Below are positions 10,101-19,368 of a stretch of 64,000 bases of DNA, piece by piece. Position 1 is the first letter of the stretch, and every line of letters starts with the position of its first letter. The stretch lies in assembly GCF_009728485.1 (NCBI RefSeq), contig NZ_VVIQ01000013.1:21814-85813 (forward strand), in the 5' to 3' direction. The position numbers were made by a program, and so were the translations under genes. Under the pieces are notes generated by a model that was not told the origin of the DNA, made no database searches, and saw only the letters and a program-made list of their open reading frames with translations. This DNA comes from Prevotella vespertina. Its GTDB lineage: Bacteria > Bacteroidota > Bacteroidia > Bacteroidales > Bacteroidaceae.

Positions 10101-10404
10101 TGAGCGTGTACTTCAGGACAGATGGAAGACGCCAGGAACGATTGCTAAGTACAAGCGAATTGATGATACGGCAACACCTTATCAAACATCTCGCTTCGTA
10201 CAGATGAACAATTACCTGCGAATGAGCAGTTTGGCATTGTCTTACGAGGTTCCAACAACATGGATACAGAAGTACGGCTTGAGACGTATGTACCTCGAGT
10301 TCCTCACCAATGACCTCTTCTATCTATCCACGGCAAAGCGTGAGCGCGGTCTAAACTACCCTTACGATAGAAGTTTCGAGTTCTCTTTAAGATTCTCACT
10401 TTAA
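7150..10404 (+). CDS. SusC/RagA-family TonB-dependent receptor with STN domain
   Basis: A 1084-residue outer membrane transporter. Order of parts: signal peptide to about residue 30 (LPASA), secretin/TonB short N-terminal (STN) domain at about 36-110, carboxypeptidase D regulatory-like domain at about 118-190 (GTIKGQVTDADGEPIIGA), TonB box EVVVTGY at 198-204, plug, then a long barrel. An STN domain is usual in receptors that signal to an anti-sigma factor, but no FecR-like partner lies next to it. It forms a pair with the SusD homologue 16 bases downstream. The cargo is unknown; the metalloproteases in the same operon hint at peptides or glycopeptides rather than a plain glycan. ATG 7159 is an alternative start. 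Confidence 0.95.
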   Translation: MHKMNFLQRITCVLILNLLCIGPLCLPASAQDFDGAKVTLSLQDATIESFANEVAKQTGLVVKFADEDVKSLKGVTLSVRDQSVTSLLVSLSNQLPFTYSVEGNTLTFAKKVVAQRKGTIKGQVTDADGEPIIGAIVRMEGVNGGFVTDINGEYQIQTDQKEAHLTVSYIGYKTVTRTVKNGAAANFTLREDSKEMQEVVVTGYQTKNKNSFTGSQVAVTRDQLMNVGTKNVLQSISSFVPGMVIADDNLKGSDPNKVADINIRGRATFEGQANTPVYVVDGAQVTAEYVADMDMNDIETVTVLKDASASALYGAKASAGVIVITTKTLKGGKLKLNYSGTVRLSTPDLHDYHLLNARQKLEYERLAGLFTDTDPTRQYQYDRDYARIYNDVQRGVETDWLSKPLRNAFSQSHSLSIDGGDERAKYNLGVRYGKDSGVMKGSDRTRLSTNFRLSYNVSGKFFISNNSTLTSVTNHESPYGDFSDWVKMNPYENPYDADGQLRSSLYHDLANPLYDASLGSYNKSNNLDFLNTTSVQLWFGDKVRLDGDFTIDRSKQDRRVFTSPFSYNEKISKAVNQRGSLSDNWTNTTTFQGKVMLSYNNYFFKKLFLTAMGGSSMESTSTDAAGYRSVGFYSDQLGHPAFATSYDTNSHPSGSDTETRGVGFFVNANTIWDNKYFLDLIYRYEGSSRFGKNQRFAPFWSVGGGWNIHNEKFMKGTPIQLLKLRASIGYLGNINFNPYQSLTTYSYNSSYFYGKGTGATPITIGNPDLKWERTLSTNIGVDFTAFHGRIDLSADYYIKNTDNLLLDITKAPSVGVSTSRENIGEVQNTGFELRVRTFPIQTKDWQWSLGFTYAYNKNKIKKISNALRALNEQNLAKGGVAPLPVYEEGQSLSALKVVPSAGIDPVTGQEIFIKRDGNYTFTYDPNDKVIFGDTNPIGIGSINSYLTYKRFALSCTFQYSFGGALYNETLATKVEGANPKYNADERVLQDRWKTPGTIAKYKRIDDTATPYQTSRFVQMNNYLRMSSLALSYEVPTTWIQKYGLRRMYLEFLTNDLFYLSTAKRERGLNYPYDRSFEFSLRFSL

Positions 10405-10420
10405 TACGATTAGACAAGAA

Positions 10421-11878
10421 ATGAATATGTTGACAAAATATATAGGGGCTTCGGTGGTACTTGCACTACTGACCTCTTGCAATGACTTCTTGGATGTTCA
10501 GCCCAAAGGACAGAACACCGAAGACCAGATGTTTACGACTATCACGGGTTATGAAGATGCTATGTTTGGTGTTTATGGCAAGTTAGCTTCCTCCAACCTG
10601 TATGGTGAGAGCCTCTCATGGGGGCTTGTTGACAAGCTCGGACAAGAGTTTGGTTATGATAACTCGCAGGATGTGAGCTATTATCTGAACCGTTACCAAT
10701 ATACCAACCAACAAGCTCGTTTGCAGACAGATGCCATCTGGAAGAACATGTATAGCAATATCGCAAATGTCAACAACGTGTTGCGACACATGAACGATAT
10801 TAGTAGTGCGCCTCAAGAGAGACGCCTTATACATGGTGAAGCATTGGGTTTGCGTGCCTTTATGCACTTCGATTTGGCTCGCTTATATTGTACTGACTAT
10901 ACTCGAAGTGACGCCAATACGTTAGGTTTACCATATGCAACTGAGTTCAATCTAAAGAACCGCTCGCGTTATAGTTTGCATGATACTTTCAAGTTAATCA
11001 TGGGTGATTTGAATGCTGCCGACTCGCTATTGTCAGATGATAATAACGTCACTTACAATAACGTTTTACAGCGTGATTATCATCAAGACCGCGTCATCTT
11101 CTTCAACAAATATGCGGTGAAAGCAACGAAAGCACGCGTTTACTATGCTATGGGCAATAAGTCAGAAGCAGCCAAGTATGCACGTGAAGTCATCAATGCA
11201 ACACAGAACTTTAAGCTGAATACAACGACTTCTATCGATTCAATTATGCGTTTCCCAGCTAATAAAGAGATGATATTTGGCGTTTATGCAGCCGATCGTT
11301 CAGGTGCTATTCGTTCTGCTTTTCTGCGTGCAACAGGTGCTGGTACGTTTACTGAAGGGCGTCGTGATGCACGAAGTCTCTATGAGACAGACCACTTCAC
11401 AGCCACTAGCTCCGATGCAAGATACAGCTCGTTCTTCAGAGAAAACACCTCTTCGGGTGCATCAACATTCTCTTTTATACGCTTCATACAGAACGATGCA
11501 GAGGCAAACAACAATACCCTCAAGGGCTTTGTACTGATTAGTCTGCCAGAGATGTACTATATCTTGAGTGAAAGTGTGTATGACACGGACAAGACAGAGG
11601 CTATTTCTCTGCTTAACGCAGTGAGGAAGAGTAGGGGACTTGGCGATGTTGATGCATCGAAAGTGAGCACACGTGACCTCTTCGAACAGGAGATGATGCG
11701 TGAACGTATGCGTGAGTTCCCTGGTATGGGACAGTCCTTCTATGCGTTAAAGCACTATAATCGCAGCTTTACAGACTTCCGCAACGTTGATACCTATCAA
11801 CCTTCTGATGCCATCTTCAACCTCCCTTGGCCTGATGTGGAGAATGAGTACGGCAATAAGGAAGTACACAAATTATAA
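10421..11878 (+). CDS. SusD/RagB-family nutrient-binding lipoprotein
   Basis: A 485-residue surface lipoprotein that would cap the SusC channel and bind its cargo. The signal peptide ends in the lipobox LLTSC with Cys20 as the lipid site, followed by NDFLDVQPKGQNTEDQMF, the classic start of mature SusD proteins. The helical repeat region (ALGLRAFMHFDLARLY) and the C-terminal RMREFPGMGQSFYALKHYNR region are typical. It is cotranscribed with SusC. A 108-base gap with a weak hairpin (GTGGAGCGAA ... TCGCTAACCAC) separates it from the next gene, which could tune downstream expression. Confidence 0.94.
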   Translation: MNMLTKYIGASVVLALLTSCNDFLDVQPKGQNTEDQMFTTITGYEDAMFGVYGKLASSNLYGESLSWGLVDKLGQEFGYDNSQDVSYYLNRYQYTNQQARLQTDAIWKNMYSNIANVNNVLRHMNDISSAPQERRLIHGEALGLRAFMHFDLARLYCTDYTRSDANTLGLPYATEFNLKNRSRYSLHDTFKLIMGDLNAADSLLSDDNNVTYNNVLQRDYHQDRVIFFNKYAVKATKARVYYAMGNKSEAAKYAREVINATQNFKLNTTTSIDSIMRFPANKEMIFGVYAADRSGAIRSAFLRATGAGTFTEGRRDARSLYETDHFTATSSDARYSSFFRENTSSGASTFSFIRFIQNDAEANNNTLKGFVLISLPEMYYILSESVYDTDKTEAISLLNAVRKSRGLGDVDASKVSTRDLFEQEMMRERMREFPGMGQSFYALKHYNRSFTDFRNVDTYQPSDAIFNLPWPDVENEYGNKEVHKL

Positions 11879-11986
11879 AAAATAAGGGCTGATAAGGTCT
11901 TTGTGGAGCGAAGACTCTTTCGCTAACCACACTGACCTGCCCTCATACAAAGTATATTGATACAATCAACTAGAATTTAATAGATT

Positions 11987-12694
11987 ATGTATAAGTCAAT
12001 CATAAACTTCTTTGCCATTGGTGTTATTGCCTTGTCATGGCAGGCATGCTCTGGTATAGATTACGATGGGGAATATTCTAAAGAAGGTGATTTTGAAGGC
12101 AATAATCAGGTGTATTTTGCTTTGAAGAATACTTCTGATACCTTATATAATTACTCTTTTGGAACCGCGCCAACTAGTGTAACACGTGATACGGTGGCTG
12201 TTACTGTAAAGCTCGCAGGCGTTAAAAAGTCCACTGCTCAGCACTTTAAGGTAGTCGTTGACCCTAGTAGTTCGGCTCAAGCAGGTGTACACTATGAGGC
12301 CTTGAATAGCGATCAGATTATTCCTGCCGATAGTCTTTCTGCAACGTTCCCAGTGGTGTTGTTGCGTCAAAACTTGAGTAGTACGCAGAATGATAACATA
12401 CGAATTGTATTGCGTTTAGAGGCTACCAACGATTTAGGAGTTCGTTTCCCGAATATGACCAAGCGCATTATCACCTTCGATAATGTACTCGAGAAGCCTT
12501 ATTGGTGGGACTATCCAATAATGAAGGCAATGGGTCTTCCAGACTATACTCCAGCTAAGTATCGTATGTTGTTGTCGTATTATGACTCCGACCCAAGCCT
12601 GATTGTGAATGCAATTCGCAATCCTCGTCAACAGACGCAGCTGTATAGAAACATTCAGAAGGTTAAGGCTTATTTCCTAGCAAACCCTGAGTAA
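11987..12694 (+). CDS. DUF4843-type surface lipoprotein
   Basis: A 235-residue lipoprotein with signal peptide and lipid-site Cys21 (ALSWQAC). The body has the beta-rich pattern of DUF4843 proteins: a strand with QVYFALKN, the middle HFKVVVDPSSSAQAGVHYEAL, and the closing FDNVLEKPYWWD. Such proteins are often found after SusC/SusD pairs and probably sit at the cell surface with the SusCD complex. No enzymatic motif is visible. Confidence 0.8.
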   Translation: MYKSIINFFAIGVIALSWQACSGIDYDGEYSKEGDFEGNNQVYFALKNTSDTLYNYSFGTAPTSVTRDTVAVTVKLAGVKKSTAQHFKVVVDPSSSAQAGVHYEALNSDQIIPADSLSATFPVVLLRQNLSSTQNDNIRIVLRLEATNDLGVRFPNMTKRIITFDNVLEKPYWWDYPIMKAMGLPDYTPAKYRMLLSYYDSDPSLIVNAIRNPRQQTQLYRNIQKVKAYFLANPE

Positions 12695-12758
12695 CAATAC
12701 AACTAATAGATAACAGATACGGGACATGGTCCCTTCATGGAATAAGAAAGCTACAAGT

Positions 12759-14186
12759 ATGATAAAGAAATATTTATATGTATTGGCACTATCTGCCCTT
12801 ACCTTCACCTCATGTATTAAGGATGACTCTACTGCGGGGGGCGACTCTGTATCAGTGATAAGTCTTCAGAATCCTCTTGAAAGTACTTACACATTGGATC
12901 AGAACGATACTCTTAAGATCAATCCAACCGTCTTGCAGACCAATGGAGACAAACCTCTTACTTACGAATGGGAGGTTAATCATAAGCTAGTATCGAACGA
13001 TTCGAAGCTAGTCTACCCTTGTAACAAGTCGGGAGAGTACAAAGCTCGCTTGCGTGTAAGCAATGGTCAGAACATTCAAATCTATGAGTTCAATGTCAAT
13101 GTAGAGTATGCTTACACCAAGGGAATCTATCTCTTGGCTGATAACAACAATCAAACCATCTTGTCATACGTCCCAACTGAGGATGTAAAGAAGTCCTTCA
13201 AGTTGGATGTATTGGCTGATAACAACCCTAATGTCAGCTTTGGTGCGCCACGCTCAATGGCTTTCAGTAGGACATTCGATAGTCAGAAGGCAAACATCCT
13301 GTTCCTTGCTGCAGGCAACCCATCGAAGATTTATCAGCTAGATGGCTATGAGATGGTATCGATCTTCAATACTTCTGTTGGTGAGAAGGTCAATCAGTTA
13401 GTGGCAAGTTCGGATGATAGTCGACCCAAGGTGATGGCTATTACTGATCATAACCTCTATTCTCTTGATGTGAATTCAACCAATCTTCGAACACAGACAT
13501 CACGTTTCAATGGTGCTGTCAGTGGTAACGTCACACTTGCCAATTACATGACTCCATGGTGGAGAGAGGACTTGTTCTATGCACATGGCGATGCTTACTT
13601 CGACAATTCACATGGTGCTCTTCTCACAATGGCGATTGAGAACACCTCAATACCAGCCGAGATCCTTAAAGGAACATTCTCTGGTGACACCTTGGTAGGT
13701 ATGGCTAGCATTAATAGGCAGCGCCATCTCGCCCTCATCACATGCCAGAAGAGCACGGGAACATTCTATTTCAACTATATCAACCCAGGCTATTATTCGT
13801 CTGACGCAACCAAGCGCATTGCTGCAAATGTACTATATCGTATAGCTATGCCAGCGTCAACTGGAATTGAAAATGGCTCTGTTGTGCGTTCAGCACGTAG
13901 TAAGAACATCGTTTACTACACGAAGGGTAACGCTGTATATGCACATAACGTCCTAGCAAACGGAACCTTCCCTACGGCTCCACTCATTAGTGTTGGCAAT
14001 AGCACGGAGACGATAGTTGACATGGTATTCTCCGATGATGACAACCTTATATATATAGCAACTAACGACCCATCAAGCACTATGCAGGGCAGTCTTTACT
14101 GTTATGACGCCCAGACTAATAGTCTACGTTGGTCGAAACAGCATATCACTAAGAGGATTGTGAAGGCACTATACAGAAACAAATAA
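12759..14186 (+). CDS. PKD-like family surface lipoprotein
   Basis: 475 residues from the ATG at 12759; the in-frame ATG at 12726 would add 11 polar residues before the signal peptide and is less likely. Lipobox FTSC gives Cys19. An immunoglobulin/PKD-like domain follows (about 35-120: LTYEWEVNHKLVSND, KSGEYKARLRVSNG), then a propeller-like region with repeated hydrophobic strands (GIYLLADNNNQTILSY, NILFLAAGNPSKIYQLDGYE, IYIATNDPSSTMQGSLYCYD). In Bacteroidota it commonly stands between DUF4843 and DUF4953-type metalloprotease genes, as here. It may be a cargo-binding accessory protein. Confidence 0.78.
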   Translation: MIKKYLYVLALSALTFTSCIKDDSTAGGDSVSVISLQNPLESTYTLDQNDTLKINPTVLQTNGDKPLTYEWEVNHKLVSNDSKLVYPCNKSGEYKARLRVSNGQNIQIYEFNVNVEYAYTKGIYLLADNNNQTILSYVPTEDVKKSFKLDVLADNNPNVSFGAPRSMAFSRTFDSQKANILFLAAGNPSKIYQLDGYEMVSIFNTSVGEKVNQLVASSDDSRPKVMAITDHNLYSLDVNSTNLRTQTSRFNGAVSGNVTLANYMTPWWREDLFYAHGDAYFDNSHGALLTMAIENTSIPAEILKGTFSGDTLVGMASINRQRHLALITCQKSTGTFYFNYINPGYYSSDATKRIAANVLYRIAMPASTGIENGSVVRSARSKNIVYYTKGNAVYAHNVLANGTFPTAPLISVGNSTETIVDMVFSDDDNLIYIATNDPSSTMQGSLYCYDAQTNSLRWSKQHITKRIVKALYRNK

Positions 14187-14192
14187 ACATTA

Positions 14193-16745
14193 ATGATAAT
14201 GAATATCTCACATTGGAAACCATTACTGGGAGGGACTTTTGCGTTCCTCCTAGTATTGCATGGTACTGTAGTTAAGGCTGATGACAATAAGTCGAAGGAC
14301 TCTTCTAAAGCCAAGAAGGAGACGAAGTACGATCGACTCTTTAAGGACAAGAAGACCGAGACAGCGCGTAGTAAGTTCATCACTGTCTACAAGCAAGACA
14401 ACAAAATCTACTTTGAATTACCGCGAACACTGCTTAAGAAGCAGATGATATTAGGTGGCACGATCACGTCAACGACCGACCCTACAACGGTGACAGTCGG
14501 TTCGACGAGTGCTAACCCAGTACTCTTTTATTTCGACATACAGGATAGCTCGGTGGTAATGAAGACCCCGAACAATGTTCTCTTTCAGTCGAATGCCTCC
14601 TCACCAGAGCTTTCTAGCGCCCTAGCACTCAACTATCGCGATGGTATCTGGCAGGGTTTTAACATCATGGCATATAACAATGACAGTACAGCAGTAGTCT
14701 TCGACGTTACCTCCTTACTAGGGAAACCAACCAACCTACTGCCTGTTATGCCAACACGTAATGGTAAGTATTCTATCAAGGCAACGCCTAAGTCAGAGCT
14801 TTCTTTTATAAGAGGTATAAAGAGCTTTGATACTAACTTGTCCATTAATAACGACTTCTCCTATGGCGTTTCCACCTCTTTAATGTCTATGCCGGTAGGT
14901 GGTGAGCGTCCAACAACAGTAGGTGTAAGTTATAGCCTAGCCCTTGTTCCCGAGTCAGCTATGCGTCCTCGTATTATGGATTCACGCATTGGCGTTGATT
15001 ATTCTGCTCGATTAGGAATACCCGTGGAAGGGGCTGGAACTAAGAAAATCTACTATTCTCACCGTTGGAATCTTGTGCCACGTGATAAGAAAGCATACGC
15101 TAAAGGCAAACTAAGTGAGCCTGTTCAGCCTATCCGCTTCTATCTTGATAACACCTTTCCAGAGGCTTGGAAGAAACCTATCAGAGAGGGTGTTCTTGCG
15201 TGGAACAAGGCTTTTGAGAAGATTGGATATCGAAATGCAATAGAGGTGGTAGACTTCCCTAAGGATCAAGAAGACTTCGACCCAGACAACGTGCAGTACT
15301 CTTGTATTAGGTATATCCCTAGTGGTTCTTCATCCGAACCATCGAGTGACAAGTATGTAAACCCTAATACTGGAGAGATCATGAGTGCGTCAATGTTTAT
15401 CTATTCTGACGTTGAACGCTCTCTGCATAAGCGTCGTTTGGTTGAGACAGGAGCCGTTGATCCATCTGTGAGAGGCAACCGCTTGAATGCAGCTCAGTTT
15501 GCTGAAGGGTTGAAGCTACTTGTGATGAGAGAGATGGGAAGTATGTTGGGATTGCAAGCTAACCCTGGTGCGTCATCTACTTACCCTACTGATTCTTTGC
15601 GTAATGCACGTTTCACCACAACCATGGGACTAACGCCATCGGTTATGGATGACGTCGATTATAATTATGTGGCACAACCCACAGACCATGGTGTACGCCT
15701 TACTCAAACCGATTTAGGCATGTATGACTATTTCACCATTGATTGGAACTATCGTTACTTCGACCCTTCTACTGTCTCTATCAACGATGAGACAAAGACA
15801 CTCGAGGCTTTCGTCGATAAGAAGATACAGAACCCTCGCTATCGTTTCTACGCTGAACGCAATGGCAAGTGGGACCCACGTGTGCAGCAAGGTGCGCTCG
15901 GCAATGACATGATTGAGACTGCCAACCTTGCCAACAAGAACTACTCTATTGTTGAATCGAACCTCTCTAAGTGGATAAAGAACGATGAGGACACGCGAAT
16001 CAAGGATCAGCTCTATCTCCAGATATCACAGAATCGATACGAAGTATTCAAACATGTGCTTAGTAACGTGGGTGGTATGTACCTTAACAACATGAAGGTT
16101 TCAAGTGGAATAGCGCAATATCAGGTCGTACCTAAGGATCTTCAGCGTCGCTCCATGCTGTGGTGTCTACAACAGGCAACCAACTTCACCAAGTATGCTA
16201 ACCGCAACTACGAGCGCAAAGGGTTCTTATCTGTTAGCTACTATGACCAGTCTTTGGAGTTCCTAGGCTATGATTTGCTTGCAGCTCGGCTTCGTGTGGC
16301 TGTTACCTCTTACTTGAATCCAAACAGCTATACGCAGAAGGAGTACTTTGATGACCTCTATGATGGTATCTTCAAGAGCGTTGCTCAAATGCGCACACCC
16401 TCTCAGAGCGAGCGAGTTCTGCAACGCACATTCATGAATTATGCGCAGAATGTAGTCTCAAAAGCCACTGGTAATGGTGGTTCTGAGGGTGGCTCAGGCA
16501 GTCGTTCGGCGTTGAAAGATGACGACATGGGCGCTACACCAGGTTTTGGAGACCCTTCACAGAATCTCGCCCCAACAGTGGATATCACTGTAGCAGACAA
16601 CTCTGAGCTTTATTTCTATAATTGTCTGGCTAAGTTAAAACCAGCTTTGGAGAAGTGCCTAAAGGCTAACTTGCCCTTAGAAGCACGCACCCACTATGAG
16701 ATGTTGCTCTTCAAAGTGAACAAGACAATGGAGGTTAAGAAATGA
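14193..16745 (+). CDS. DUF5117/DUF4953-type metalloprotease homologue with degenerate active site (predicted pseudoenzyme)
   Basis: An 850-residue exported protein with the same layout as the next gene: signal peptide, short DUF5118-like segment (YDRLFKDKKTETARSKF), DUF5117-like region (about 80-270), then the DUF4953 protease region with FDPDNVQYSCIRYIPSG. Where active members have HExxHxxGxxH, this one reads REMGSMLGLQA at residues 446-456: the three zinc ligands are Arg446, Ser450 and Ala456, and only Glu447 remains. The frame is intact and the rest is well kept, so it is unlikely to be a decaying gene. It may bind peptide, or scaffold or regulate its active neighbour. It overlaps the next gene by ATGA. 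Confidence 0.9.
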   Translation: MIMNISHWKPLLGGTFAFLLVLHGTVVKADDNKSKDSSKAKKETKYDRLFKDKKTETARSKFITVYKQDNKIYFELPRTLLKKQMILGGTITSTTDPTTVTVGSTSANPVLFYFDIQDSSVVMKTPNNVLFQSNASSPELSSALALNYRDGIWQGFNIMAYNNDSTAVVFDVTSLLGKPTNLLPVMPTRNGKYSIKATPKSELSFIRGIKSFDTNLSINNDFSYGVSTSLMSMPVGGERPTTVGVSYSLALVPESAMRPRIMDSRIGVDYSARLGIPVEGAGTKKIYYSHRWNLVPRDKKAYAKGKLSEPVQPIRFYLDNTFPEAWKKPIREGVLAWNKAFEKIGYRNAIEVVDFPKDQEDFDPDNVQYSCIRYIPSGSSSEPSSDKYVNPNTGEIMSASMFIYSDVERSLHKRRLVETGAVDPSVRGNRLNAAQFAEGLKLLVMREMGSMLGLQANPGASSTYPTDSLRNARFTTTMGLTPSVMDDVDYNYVAQPTDHGVRLTQTDLGMYDYFTIDWNYRYFDPSTVSINDETKTLEAFVDKKIQNPRYRFYAERNGKWDPRVQQGALGNDMIETANLANKNYSIVESNLSKWIKNDEDTRIKDQLYLQISQNRYEVFKHVLSNVGGMYLNNMKVSSGIAQYQVVPKDLQRRSMLWCLQQATNFTKYANRNYERKGFLSVSYYDQSLEFLGYDLLAARLRVAVTSYLNPNSYTQKEYFDDLYDGIFKSVAQMRTPSQSERVLQRTFMNYAQNVVSKATGNGGSEGGSGSRSALKDDDMGATPGFGDPSQNLAPTVDITVADNSELYFYNCLAKLKPALEKCLKANLPLEARTHYEMLLFKVNKTMEVKK

Positions 16746-19285
16746 GAAAACTATTCATTCCATCTAAGAGAACGGCTGCCATCAGCTTACTAGCGGTTGG
16801 CTTGCTAAGTATCTCACTCTCGGCGCAGGCTTTCCCACTCTTTAAAAAGAAGAAGAAAGATACGAAGACAACCACAACTGTGGTGAAGAAAGATGCTTAC
16901 GAGCGACTCCTTACAGAACAGAAGACCGACTCTGCCCGAGGTCCTTTCGTCTCTCTCTATCGAACGGAAGAGAAACTTTACGTCGAACTCCCCCCTTCTT
17001 CCCTCAATCGTGATATGTTGCTAGGGGCAACCATCTCGTCAGTATCTAGTCCGCAATATGCCGAATTAGGTACACGAGCAGGCTCTGTTTCTCATATCCG
17101 ATTCGTTCAGAAGGATAGTTCTATCGTCATGCAGGCTGTCAATTCAGAGTTGCTTGATGCCTTACCAACGCCAATGGCAAAGGAAGCTGAGGCTACTAAC
17201 TATCGTAACCTCGACCTCTATTCCTTCCCAATCAAGGCTCGTAACAAGAAAACAGGTGGTATCGTCTTCGATGCCTCATCGTTCTTCTTGCGTGAAAGTA
17301 AGTATTTCCCCGTTATCGCCAAGATAGCCGGTCCTTACAGAGTGGATGCCGAATTGAAACCCGAATGGATAAAGGTTACTGCGTTAAAGTCCTTTGAGTC
17401 CAACGCATGTATTAAGATGGAACGTAACTACGTAGCCAACATGACGGGCAATAGTGGTAGTGTGGCAATCAGCAATCAACCGGTATCCATCGGTGTTGAA
17501 TTTACATTAGCTCTATTGCCAGAGGATAAGATGACGCCTCGACTTAGCGATGTCCGACTAGGTTACTTCTTAACTCCTAAGGCAATAGTTAACGATGGAC
17601 TCATTGAGCATGCGAGCTTTATTAATAGGTGGCGAGTAGAGCCGAAGGACCCTGCCGCATACTTTGCAGGGAAGCTCTCAGAGCCTAAGAAGCCGATTGT
17701 TTACTATATCGACAACAACTTCCCACCGCTTTGGAAGAAGGCAATTAGGAACTCCGTTCTGCGTTGGAACGCTGCTTTTGAACGCATAGGATTTAAGAAT
17801 GTCATGCAGGTAAGGGACTTCCCAACGGATGACCCGAGCTTTGATCCAGATAATTTCAAGTACTCTTGCATACGTTACTTGCCTACTGCCACAGAGAATG
17901 CAATGGGTCCGTCATGGATTGATCCACGCACGGGTGAAATCATCACAGCCACTGTCTTGGTTTATAACGACGTGGTCAACGTCATTAATAGTTGGCGTTT
18001 TATCCAGACAGCACAGCTCGATCCCGCTGCTCGAACGCTCAATATGCCTGATAGCATACTAGAGGCTTCGCTCGAATATATCGTTGGTCACGAGGTTGGT
18101 CATACACTCGGATTAATGCACAATATGGCTGCTTCAGCCGCTATACCTACTGACTCGTTACGCTCGGTGGACTTCACTCATAAGTACGGCACCACAGCCT
18201 CTATCATGGACTATGCCCGTTTCAATTACGTTGCACAGCCTTCTGATAAGGGCGTATCGCTTACGCCACCTATTCTCGGCGTCTATGACAAGTATGCCAT
18301 AGAGTGGGGTTATCGTGTATTCCCTAACTCTAAAGGCTTTCGCGACGATATTAAGCCTTTGCAGGAACTTGTGGCTCGACACGAAACCGACCCTATGTAC
18401 CGTTATGGATTGCAACAGTCGCGTTATCGTTATGACCCTACTGCGATTGAGGAGGACCTTGGTAGCGATGCAATCAAGTCGAGTACCTATGGTTTGAAGA
18501 ACCTTGAATACATCCTCCAGCACTTTGATGAGTGGATACCAGATGGTGAGGACGGGGCTAGAAAGGCGAAACTCTATCGTCAAATAGTGTCCCAGGCTTA
18601 TGGTTACTCACGCAATGTTTATGCCTTGATAGGCGGTATCAAACTCTATCAAACGACCGAGTCTTCAGGGCTTCCACGCTATGAAGTCGTATCAAAGGAA
18701 CGCCAACGTGCAGCTGCAATGTGGCTCTTGGAGGAGGCTCGAAAGTTCGGTAAACGAGGGATAACAAGTCTTGAAGATAGATTGCCACAGGTTAATTCGC
18801 ATCCTTATAAGATGTTGGCAAGTGGCATACAAGAGATGGCTATGTCTGCAACAGCACGTTTGGCACTCAGTTACTATGCCGATTCCACATCCTATTCGCC
18901 CTTGGAATATAACGAGGATGTCTATAACAACGTATGGAGAAAGACGATTGCAGGTGAAGAGTCACTCGATGATGACGATATTGCCATGGAGCGTTTATAC
19001 GTGGAACGACTCAGGTCGAACGTTATGGAAGTGAAGCAGATGGGTAGGGTACGCAGCCTTCGCAACGACAAAGAAGACGTATCCTTCCTCGGTTTCGGAA
19101 CGGGTTATGGCGATCCAGAAACGATGTGGACAGAGACCATCGACCGCACTGCTGAGTATGTGTTCCACTATGCGCAGAAGTTGAAAACACTCCTTGCTGA
19201 GCGTATCAAGACCACGAGTAACAGTACACTCAAGTCGCAATACGAATTGATGTATGCGCGTGTTCAACGCTACATGAACGAATAA
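16742..19285 (+). CDS. Zinc-dependent metalloprotease (DUF5117/DUF4953 type)
   Basis: An 847-residue exported zinc peptidase. After a signal peptide (ISLSAQA) and a Lys-rich stretch (FKKKKKD) come the DUF5118-like and DUF5117-like regions and the catalytic part with HEVGHTLGLMH, giving zinc ligands His450, His454 and His460 and catalytic Glu451. A downstream Met-turn-like TASIMDYARFNY supports a metzincin-like fold. It closes the SusC/SusD operon, with a 4-base overlap to its inactive paralogue, so the two are probably made in step. Likely role: peptide processing at the cell surface or in the periplasm. Substrate unknown. Confidence 0.92.
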   Translation: MRKLFIPSKRTAAISLLAVGLLSISLSAQAFPLFKKKKKDTKTTTTVVKKDAYERLLTEQKTDSARGPFVSLYRTEEKLYVELPPSSLNRDMLLGATISSVSSPQYAELGTRAGSVSHIRFVQKDSSIVMQAVNSELLDALPTPMAKEAEATNYRNLDLYSFPIKARNKKTGGIVFDASSFFLRESKYFPVIAKIAGPYRVDAELKPEWIKVTALKSFESNACIKMERNYVANMTGNSGSVAISNQPVSIGVEFTLALLPEDKMTPRLSDVRLGYFLTPKAIVNDGLIEHASFINRWRVEPKDPAAYFAGKLSEPKKPIVYYIDNNFPPLWKKAIRNSVLRWNAAFERIGFKNVMQVRDFPTDDPSFDPDNFKYSCIRYLPTATENAMGPSWIDPRTGEIITATVLVYNDVVNVINSWRFIQTAQLDPAARTLNMPDSILEASLEYIVGHEVGHTLGLMHNMAASAAIPTDSLRSVDFTHKYGTTASIMDYARFNYVAQPSDKGVSLTPPILGVYDKYAIEWGYRVFPNSKGFRDDIKPLQELVARHETDPMYRYGLQQSRYRYDPTAIEEDLGSDAIKSSTYGLKNLEYILQHFDEWIPDGEDGARKAKLYRQIVSQAYGYSRNVYALIGGIKLYQTTESSGLPRYEVVSKERQRAAAMWLLEEARKFGKRGITSLEDRLPQVNSHPYKMLASGIQEMAMSATARLALSYYADSTSYSPLEYNEDVYNNVWRKTIAGEESLDDDDIAMERLYVERLRSNVMEVKQMGRVRSLRNDKEDVSFLGFGTGYGDPETMWTETIDRTAEYVFHYAQKLKTLLAERIKTTSNSTLKSQYELMYARVQRYMNE

Positions 19286-19368
19286 ATCGTATAGAAGGAG
19301 AGCCTCACTCACAACCTATCTACAGCCTCACCCCCGACAATAACAGGCTTACCACCAGCCTATCTACA

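Noticed and set aside
14193..16745. The first metalloprotease gene as a pseudogene
   Set aside because: The frame is intact over 850 codons, the domains are well kept and it is translationally coupled to the active gene. Only the zinc site is changed.
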